64,000 nt of DNA, from assembly GCA_015709575.1 (NCBI GenBank), contig CP054190.1, forward strand, positions 3,532,616-3,596,615, given 5' to 3'. Of this stretch, positions 59,180-64,000 are shown in pieces (position 1 is the first letter of the stretch; the number at the start of each line of letters is the position of its first letter). Source of the DNA: Planctomycetia bacterium (lineage in GTDB: Bacteria; Planctomycetota; Phycisphaerae; UBA1845; Fen-1342). The translations under genes were made by a program, and so were the position numbers. The notes under the pieces were generated by a model. That model did no database searches. It was not told where the DNA came from and worked only from the letters and a program-made list of their open reading frames with translations.

Positions 59180-60061
59180 ATGAGCGTGCTGCAGGCGGTG
59201 CGCGACTGGGGGGAGATGATCAAGTTCAGCCACTCGGTGTTCGCGCTGCCGTTCGCGGCGCTGGCGGCGTTCCTGGCGGCGCGGCCGGGGCTGCCGACGG
59301 TTTCGCAGCTTGGGCTGGTGCTGGTGTGCATGGTGGCGGCGCGCAGCGCGGCGATGACCTTCAACCGCATCGTGGACGCGGGGATTGACGCGCGCAACCC
59401 GCGCACCGCGGGTCGGCACATTCCGCGCGGGGCGATTTCGCGACGCGGGGCGTGGAGCTTTTTCGTCGCGGCGGCGGCGCTGTTCATGGGGGGCTGCGCC
59501 GGGTTCCTGCTGATCGAGGGGAACGCGTGGCCGCTGCTGCTCGGGGGGCCGGTGCTGCTGATCCTGTGCTTTTACTCGTACACGAAGCGGTTTACGCGGT
59601 GGTCGCACGTGGTGCTGGGGGCGGGGATCGCGTTTGCGCCGGTGGCGGCGTGGATCGCGGTTTCGCCGGAGACGCTGGGCGCTGCGGGGTGGCTGCTGAT
59701 GCTGGCGGTGGCGACGTGGATCGCGGGGTTCGACGTGATCTATGCGTGCCAGGATGCGGAGTTTGACCGCGGAGCGGGGCTGCACAGCCTGCCATCGACG
59801 ATCGGGGTCGGGCGGGCGCTGCTGGCGGCGCGCGGGCTGCACGCGGTGACGGTCGCGGGGCTGGTCGGTGTGGGGCTGCTGAGCGGAATGGGCGTGATTT
59901 ACTTCGTCGGCGTGGGGTGCGTGGTGGTGCTGCTGATCGTCGAGAATGCGATCGTGTCGGCGAATGACCTGTCGCGGGTGAATGTGGCTTTTTTTACGGT
60001 GAACGGGGTGGTGGGGCTGGTGCTTGGGGGACTGGGAATCGCGGATGTGCTGATGGGGTGA
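59180..60061 (+). CDS. ubiA: UbiA-family prenyltransferase (MqnP-like)
   Basis: A 293-residue membrane protein with about nine helices. The two Asp-rich motifs are FNRIVDAGIDARNPRTAGR and YACQDAEFDRGAGLHSLP, which bind prenyl diphosphate through magnesium. In the ATG context GCGCGATGAG the start at 59180 is the best, since upstream frames to 58988 lie in ubiX. The family prenylates 4-hydroxybenzoate or, in the futalosine pathway, the naphthoate-like intermediate (MqnP); which one is not decidable here. UbiX and UbiA together suggest a quinone cluster feeding the ActA-F/caa3 chain at 1-17 kb. Confidence 0.9.
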   Translation: MSVLQAVRDWGEMIKFSHSVFALPFAALAAFLAARPGLPTVSQLGLVLVCMVAARSAAMTFNRIVDAGIDARNPRTAGRHIPRGAISRRGAWSFFVAAAALFMGGCAGFLLIEGNAWPLLLGGPVLLILCFYSYTKRFTRWSHVVLGAGIAFAPVAAWIAVSPETLGAAGWLLMLAVATWIAGFDVIYACQDAEFDRGAGLHSLPSTIGVGRALLAARGLHAVTVAGLVGVGLLSGMGVIYFVGVGCVVVLLIVENAIVSANDLSRVNVAFFTVNGVVGLVLGGLGIADVLMG

Positions 60062-60097
60062 CGGGGGGTAAGAGAATGTCATTAGCGGGGACGGGGA

Positions 60098-60148
60098 CCA
60101 GGGCCTGAAGGCCCTGGCAACGAGCGCCCGCCCTGCGGGCGAAGAAGC
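60098..60148 (+). repeat. Element B copy 3
   Basis: The hairpin CCAGGGCC-TGAA-GGCCCTGG (60098-60117) is followed by CAACGAGCGCCCGCCCTGCG and GGCGAAGAAG (60118-60148). Compared with copies 1, 2 and 4 (CCAGGGGCT/AGCCCCTGG) the arms differ by paired changes. It is about 65 bp upstream of element A copy 7. Confidence 0.85.
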
Positions 60149-60214
60149 TGCGGGCGGCATGGTCTCGCTGTACATAGCGTGAAAGAACTCTCGCACCAGC
60201 GGGCTTACAAGCGC

Positions 60215-60246
60215 GCATGCCTACGTGGAGTACCACGAAGGCATGC
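60215..60246 (+). repeat. Element A copy 7, with compensatory CGTGG/CCACG stem
   Basis: Arms are GCATGCCT-A-CGTGG and CCACG-A-AGGCATGC with loop AGTA. Compared with copies 4-6, CGCGG has become CGTGG and CCGCG has become CCACG, and the outer TT/AA is CT/AG, so both stems keep full pairing. Confidence 0.9.
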
Positions 60247-60392
60247 CACCCAGGCAATCGGGCAATCGGGCATCCGGTTGGTTGTCACCAGAGGCGCCAG
60301 TCGCGGAGGGTGGAGTACCACGAAGGCATGCCACCCAGGCAATCGGGCAATCGGGCATTCGGTTGGTTGTCACCAGAGGCGCCAGTCGCGGA
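60226..60392. repeat. 82-bp tandem duplication including terminase 3' end
   Basis: 60226-60307 and 60311-60392 are identical except at one position (C60274 versus T60359), with a period of 85 bp. The unit contains half of element A (GGAGTACCACGAAGGCATGC), a doubled 9-mer CAATCGGG(G/C) and the last 22 nt of the terminase frame. It is bounded by the A7 right half. The 308-bp gap (60062-60369) is otherwise made of element B copy 3 and A7. Confidence 0.95.
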
Positions 60393-62511
60393 AGTCGGAG
60401 CGCGGGGCGGTGAGGACCTCAACGCGGTGGGCGCGCCGGACGGTGCGGGCCAGTTCGATGCCCATGGCGCAGACATCGGGAGCGTCATCGTGGCGGGCGC
60501 GGGGGAATTGCAGGAACTGCGCTTCGGCGACGGGATCGAGGTCGGGCGGAAAGAGGATCGTGCCGTTCTCGAAAAATGGCGCGGCGCCCTCGATGCGGGC
60601 GCGCTTGTTGGCGGAGGATTGGATGGGGACGATGGGGAAATACTCGCCGTCGCGACGGCCGATCTCGTCGAGAATCTGTCGCAGGACGACCTGATAGGCG
60701 GTGGTCTCGATGCCGATCTTCAACGGGCGCCAGCGGCGGTGGGCCTCGCGGATGAGGCGGACCTGATCGACGATGCCGACGCGGGCGAGAAGCAGCTCGC
60801 GGGTGTAGATGACTCCGGTCTCGCGGTCGATCGCACCGGCCCAGAGGGCGAAATAGTCGCCGGCGGCGGCGCCGGCGGCGGGATCGACGGCGAGGATGTG
60901 GGTGAGCGGGCGGTTGTCGAGGGTGCGAGGGTCATAGCGACGGAGCCACTCGGGTCGGAAGACGCGGAGGGCGTCATCGACTGGGTTTGCCTGGTATTCC
61001 TGCTCGAAAGCGAGCGTGCCGACGCGGGCGCGCTCGGCCTCGAGACGCTCGACGGGCCAGCGCGCGGGCCAGAGGGCTTGCAGTCGAACCGCGGCGATGC
61101 TCGACGGAGGAGTTCGCTGGTTCGGGTCGGCGGGAAGCGGGAGATTCGAGATTTCTGATTTCACGCTCGGAGCGGTCGGTGATGCAGAAGCGCGCGGGTC
61201 GTGCGCCGGCGTCGGGCGCTCAGACGTCAGGCGAGCGTCGCCGGTGTCGGGGAACGGGCCGGAGGCGGCAGCGCGTGGCGCGGAGTCGTCGAGCGATGCC
61301 GGAGTGTCGGGCACCGGATTGAGGGCGCGGTAGACGCGATAGTCCCAGCCGGGGAAGCGCTGGCGGTCGCGGAGATTGGCGAGCAGAGAATCGTGGTGGA
61401 TGAGTGATCCGAGGACGACGATTCGGCCGTTGGGGGCGAGAGCGGGGATGACGACGCGGCGGAGCCAGGCGTCGAGTCGCGCGCGGCGCTGCGGGGATTC
61501 GACGTGCTCATCCTTTTCGAGATCGTCGCAGATGATGAGGTCGGGTCGGTGTGGGCCGACGCGCGTGCCGCGGAAACTGGCGCCGGTGCTCTTGGCCTGG
61601 ATGCTGACACCGGCGGCGGTGAGAAGGATGGACTCGGACCACTTGGGGCGGCGGGGGTTGCGCGAAGCGGGTGCATCTTGGGTGGGGCTTGATTCAGGGG
61701 CTGAAGCGCGTGGCGCTGGTCCAGGGGCTGAAGCCCCTGGCAACGATTGCTCGCCCTGCGGGCGAAGGCGGGAGCGCACCGGCGCGGCGGAAGCGCGGGA
61801 TCTGGGACCGCGGGGCCTGGACGCGCGGGCGCTGCGAGCGCAGGTGGCACTGGTTGATCGGCGCGCCGCTACGGGTGAGTCGGGCGCGGAGCTGTGGGTT
61901 GGACCTGAGATTTCAGGGTTCGTCTTGACGGCGGCGGAGTCGGGCGCGGAGCTGTGGGTGGTGGAGGTGTGCGGCGTGTGGGTGGGGGCGGCGCAGGCGC
62001 CCGTCGAGGACGGTGTGTCAGTGGGCGAAGTGTCCGCCGAAGCGGCGCCGGGGTCGGCGGTGAAGCCGCCTGCGGACGAGCAGAGGTCGCCGTAATGTTC
62101 GAGGATGCGAGGGTTGGTCTCCAACTCGTGACGGATGTCGCGGAGGAACTGCGTGGCGAGGCTGCGCTCGTGGGTGATGAGGACGATGTTTTTCGCGCGG
62201 CGCTCGCAGATGCACCAGAGCGGGAAGGCGAGCGCGGCGCAGGTGCTCTTGGCGTGGCCACGGGGGGCGACGCGGGCGAGGAGGCGCTTCGAGGAGGCGA
62301 GGTCGGCCATCAGCTCGGCATGGAAGTCGGCGGGCGCGTCGGTGAAGTAATGGGGGAGAAAGGTCTGCGCCCAACGGAGCAGGTCGGGGGAAGGCGTGAT
62401 CGGTGCGGGCGGGCGGATCGGCGCGATGGGGCGGATCGGCGCGATGGGGAGGATCGGCGCGATGGGCGTGATGGGCGTCGGCGGGGGGATGGAGGGCGTG
62501 CGGTTCGACAT
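60370..62511 (-). CDS. Phage-type terminase large subunit, with repeat-containing insert
   Basis: The 713-residue protein is a phage DNA-packaging ATPase/nuclease resembling the psiM2 ORF9-type family. Walker A is VAPRGHAKST (81-90), Walker B DLIICDDLEKDE (324-335) and the nuclease acidic motif ILAVDPAAGAAAGDYFAL (after residue 500). Residues about 143-287, between Walker A and B, are a low-complexity block not expected in the family and include a translated element B; a smaller Pro/Ala-rich block is near 420-480. The N terminus has PI(A/R)P repeats. The start at 62511 follows GAGGA. No capsid or portal gene is nearby. The expansion keeps the frame. Confidence 0.82.
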   Translation of the reverse strand: MSNRTPSIPPPTPITPIAPILPIAPIRPIAPIRPPAPITPSPDLLRWAQTFLPHYFTDAPADFHAELMADLASSKRLLARVAPRGHAKSTCAALAFPLWCICERRAKNIVLITHERSLATQFLRDIRHELETNPRILEHYGDLCSSAGGFTADPGAASADTSPTDTPSSTGACAAPTHTPHTSTTHSSAPDSAAVKTNPEISGPTHSSAPDSPVAARRSTSATCARSARASRPRGPRSRASAAPVRSRLRPQGEQSLPGASAPGPAPRASAPESSPTQDAPASRNPRRPKWSESILLTAAGVSIQAKSTGASFRGTRVGPHRPDLIICDDLEKDEHVESPQRRARLDAWLRRVVIPALAPNGRIVVLGSLIHHDSLLANLRDRQRFPGWDYRVYRALNPVPDTPASLDDSAPRAAASGPFPDTGDARLTSERPTPAHDPRASASPTAPSVKSEISNLPLPADPNQRTPPSSIAAVRLQALWPARWPVERLEAERARVGTLAFEQEYQANPVDDALRVFRPEWLRRYDPRTLDNRPLTHILAVDPAAGAAAGDYFALWAGAIDRETGVIYTRELLLARVGIVDQVRLIREAHRRWRPLKIGIETTAYQVVLRQILDEIGRRDGEYFPIVPIQSSANKRARIEGAAPFFENGTILFPPDLDPVAEAQFLQFPRARHDDAPDVCAMGIELARTVRRAHRVEVLTAPRSDFRDWRLW
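61721..61767 (+). repeat. Element B copy 4, inside the terminase frame
   Basis: The hairpin CCAGGGGC-TGAA-GCCCCTGG (61721-61740) and CAACGATTGCTCGCCCTGCG with GGCGAAG (61741-61767) match copies 1-3. On the minus strand it encodes terminase residues about 249-264. A partial duplicate (CAGGGGCTGAAGC) lies just before, at 61695-61708. A 23-bp direct repeat beginning GAGTCGGGCGCGGAGC, with a 60-bp period, is also inside the insert (61877 and 61937). Confidence 0.9.
62413..62466 (-). repeat. 18-bp in-frame tandem repeat, 3 units
   Basis: Units GCGGATCGGCGCGATGGG lie at 62413-62430 and 62431-62448; the third (62449-62466) has GA in place of GC. They encode the PIAPIR-type repeats at the terminase N terminus. 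Confidence 0.9.
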
Positions 62512-62675
62512 TCGCGTTCCTCGCTCGGCGGGCGCGGCGCGCGCCTGCATGGATCATGAGTGCGCTTTGCGAGAGTGAGGGGACGAAGTTGGCGTGTGGC
62601 GCGAGATGACGCGGGGCGGCGCGAGAACGCGCGAAATGGTGCGTTTGGGCGCGGAATGTTGCGAGTGATGAGAAA

Positions 62676-62747
62676 GCGGGCGACGGGATTCGAACCCGCG
62701 ACATTCAGCTTGGAAGGCTGATGCTCTACCAATTGAGCTACACCCGC
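62676..62747 (-). tRNA. tRNA-Gly, anticodon TCC
   Basis: The 72-nt gene folds as a full cloverleaf. The acceptor stem GCGGGTG pairs with CGCCCGC (one U-G pair). The D arm is GCTCAATTGGTAGAGC, the anticodon stem/loop TCAGC-CTTCCAA-GCTGA with anticodon TCC, and the T arm GCGGG-TTCGAAT-CCCGT. CCA is not encoded. It lies 164 bp upstream of the terminase start and on the same strand, and tRNA-adjacent integration is common for phages, though no attachment site is found. Confidence 0.97.
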
Positions 62748-62859
62748 GGCGGCCCGCGATTGTGAACGGGCGTCGGGATTGAGGATATCAGGGGCGGCGG
62801 GGGTGGGCAAATCTGGGGGCGAGGTGCGGGAAGGGATTCCCGAAGACGGGGTGCGGCTT

Positions 62860-62891
62860 GCATGCCTACGCGGAGTACCGCGAAGGCATGC
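62860..62891 (+). repeat. Element A copy 8
   Basis: Arms GCATGCCT-A-CGCGG and CCGCG-A-AGGCATGC with AGTA loop. Its right half is the first unit of the 20-bp array that begins at 62881. Type-C-like words precede it. Confidence 0.9.
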
Positions 62892-63040
62892 CACCCTCCG
62901 CGAAGGCATGCCACCCTCCGCGAAGGCATGCCACCCTCCGCGAAGGCATGCCACCCTCCGCGAAGGCATGCCACCCTCCGGGAAGGCATGCCACCCTCCG
63001 GGAAGGCATGCCACCCTCCGGGAAGGCATGCCACCCGCCG
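62881..63040 (+). repeat. 20-bp tandem array, eight exact-period units
   Basis: Eight consecutive 20-bp units of the form SGAAGGCATGCCACCCTCCG start at 62881 and every 20 bp after. The first five begin CGAAGG and the last three GGAAGG; the last ends CCACCCGCCG. The unit is the right half of element A plus its CCACCC flank. Confidence 0.97.
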
Positions 63041-63168
63041 CGTTACTTGCAAGTCGACGCCGCGTTACTTGCAAGCCGACGTCGTGCTATAGGCAAGCCG
63101 AAGCCGCGTTACTTGCAAGTCGACGCCGCGTTACTTGCAAGCCGACGTCGTGCTATAGGCAAGCCGAA
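63037..63168 (+). repeat. 22-bp repeats in a 66-bp higher-order array
   Basis: Six 22-bp units: a (GCCGCGTTACTTGCAAGTCGAC without spacing is units 1 and 4), b (the same with AAGCCGAC ending; units 2 and 5) and c (GTCGTGCTATAGGCAAGCCG plus AA; units 3 and 6). Order is a-b-c-a-b-c, that is two identical 66-bp copies. A seventh, diverged unit (63169-63190) enters the lipoprotein frame and supplies its stop codon TAA. Confidence 0.95.
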
Positions 63169-63174
63169 GCCGCG

Positions 63175-64000
63175 TTACTGGCAGGCGGCGGTGGCGTCGG
63201 AGATGCTCGCGGCGTTGCCGCTGATGAAGAGCGTCGTGTTGCTGGCGGTCAGGGGCAGGCGGCGCAGGCCGACGTCGGCGGGGTCGCTGGCGCTCTGCAC
63301 ATTGAGGACGAGGTCGGTGCCCTGCGGGGTGACGTCGATCGACCACTCGCCGGCCAGCCGGCTCTCGGATGAGAAGGTGCTGAACTGCGTGGACGTAATT
63401 CGCGTGACGAGCAGGCCGAAGCGTCGCCCGTTGCAGAGGACGAGGTCACTGTTGTCGGTAATGCTGCCGCCGGAGAAGAAGGAGGAGGAGCCGAACTCGA
63501 AGCGATTGTTTGCGAACTGCGACTCGAGCGCGGCCTCATCAGCGGCTTCGGAGGAAGCGGGCGGCGGAGCGCTGCCGGTGGCGGGTGAGCCGGCGCCAGG
63601 CGCGTTGGCAGCGCCACCCGGGGCGCTGTCGGCCGGGGCGCTGGTGGGGTTGTCGGGCGGCGCGCCGCTGGAGGCGCCTGGGGTGTTGCCAGGCAGGCCG
63701 CCGTTGTTGCCGTCGTTTGCGCGGCCGGGGACGGCGATGATGGGACGGACGGAGCCGTCGGTGGGGATGACGTTTGACTCGTTGACGGCGGTGGTGTTGG
63801 ACGTGCCGTCCTGGAGGTTGTTGCGCGGCGGGCGCTGGTTGCCGGTCTGCGCGGCGCGGTTTTCATCCTGAGCGGAGGCGACGTCGGTGGCGATGCCGCC
63901 GATGTCGAACTGGCCGGTGAGGGTCGCGTCTTCGACGACGCAGCCGCTGAGGAGGAAGAGCGCGGCGGCGCCGCAGGATGCGGGGAGAGCCGCGGCGCCG
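63175..64000 (-). CDS. Lipoprotein of unknown function, 5' end cut by window edge
   Basis: I read this frame by hand; it is open to the window end. The visible N-terminal part is LPASCGAAALFLLSGCVVED, with a lipobox LLSGC, so the protein is probably an acylated surface or periplasmic lipoprotein. A long Asn/Pro/Ser/Ala-rich linker (about 140 residues) follows, and then a globular end with FEFGSSSFFSGGSITDN, VLCNGRRFGLLVTR and LFISGNAASISDATAACQ. I do not recognise the family. Its TAA (63175-63177) is within a degenerate unit of the 22-bp array, so the array appears to have grown from or into the gene's end. Confidence 0.75.
   Translation of the reverse strand, partial: GAAALPASCGAAALFLLSGCVVEDATLTGQFDIGGIATDVASAQDENRAAQTGNQRPPRNNLQDGTSNTTAVNESNVIPTDGSVRPIIAVPGRANDGNNGGLPGNTPGASSGAPPDNPTSAPADSAPGGAANAPGAGSPATGSAPPPASSEAADEAALESQFANNRFEFGSSSFFSGGSITDNSDLVLCNGRRFGLLVTRITSTQFSTFSSESRLAGEWSIDVTPQGTDLVLNVQSASDPADVGLRRLPLTASNTTLFISGNAASISDATAACQ

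Larger units (their letters stand above)
62748..63174. other. 427-bp gap of repeats between tRNA-Gly and lipoprotein gene
   Basis: The gap holds 110 bp of ordinary sequence, a type-C-like GTGCGGGAAGGGATTCCCGA (from 62825), element A copy 8 and two tandem arrays, so almost the whole region from 62860 to 63174 is repetitive. No gene is seen. Confidence 0.75.

Noticed and set aside
62738..63092. Small open frames with repeated GWHAF or KACHPP-type peptides across element A copies
   Set aside because: They are translations of the palindrome and the 20-bp repeats in several frames and on both strands, with no start signals or conserved protein.
62881..63168. Possible CRISPR array
   Set aside because: The units are directly adjacent without unique spacers, the 20-bp unit is part of element A, and no cas gene is present.
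60062..64000. A complete prophage
   Set aside because: Only a terminase is recognised; no other structural, lysis or integration genes occur in the window.

Overview
This is a very GC-rich bacterial window, most likely chromosomal DNA of a planctomycete (Planctomycetota, possibly Phycisphaerae-like; the class is a guess). The evidence is an alternative complex III plus caa3-type oxidase operon, an ECF sigma factor next to a zinc-finger/Ser-Thr-kinase/WD40 protein, two PEP-CTERM exported proteins, a giant repeat protein ending in a dockerin-like EF-hand pair of the 'NFDIDPFV' type, UbiX/UbiA quinone genes, and many small dispersed palindromes of a kind seen in planctomycete intergenic DNA. Because of the base composition almost every gene has long open frames on the opposite strand; these were treated as shadows.

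Layout. 1-17 kb: a respiratory island. A minus-strand operon runs actA-actB-actC-actDE(fused)-actF-orf122-sco1-ctaC-ctaD-ctaE-ctaF-second subunit III. It encodes a quinol:cytochrome c oxidoreductase (alternative complex III), its terminal oxidase and a copper chaperone. The heme A pathway genes ctaB (+) and ctaA (-, cut by the window edge) lie beyond it. 17-21 kb: an unknown membrane-anchored protein translationally coupled to an ABC ATPase, then ribE-pdxA (vitamins B2 and B6). 21-29 kb: rpsB-tsf (-), a PpiD/SurA-like foldase and an unusually long leuS. 29-31 kb: two paralogous PEP-CTERM proteins, each behind a long leader with several hairpins. 31-36 kb: ECF sigma factor, kinase-WD40 protein and a convergent 3D-domain protein. 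36-44.5 kb: tpiA, deoC, a small unknown, a kinase-phosphatase-peptidase cluster, tdk, a small unknown and coaD. 44.5-52 kb: a 2382-residue exported protein of 22 similar repeats. 52-60 kb: a GGQ release-factor-like protein, an ALDH7-type dehydrogenase, an HlyD-like adaptor, an unknown membrane protein, ubiX and ubiA. 60-64 kb: a lone, expanded phage-type terminase large subunit, tRNA-Gly(TCC), extraordinary tandem repeats and the end of a lipoprotein gene.

How the genes work together: electrons from menaquinol (ubiX/ubiA may belong to its synthesis) pass through ActA-F to the cytochrome c domain of CtaC and on to oxygen in CtaD, with Sco1, CtaA and CtaB supplying copper and heme A. Several gene pairs overlap by ATGA or GTGA and so are probably translationally coupled: ctaF/cox3-like, actA/actB, the 17143 gene/ABC ATPase, ribE/pdxA, kinase/phosphatase, small ORF/coaD, and the 56555 gene/ubiX.

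The most interesting material is non-coding. A 32-bp imperfect palindrome (element A) occurs eight times, with compensatory changes in its stems. It lies only beside gene 3' ends and never in the five divergent promoter gaps. One copy has grown into an exact eight-unit 20-bp tandem array built from its right half. A second two-hairpin repeat (element B) accompanies it, and one B copy is translated inside the terminase ATPase domain.
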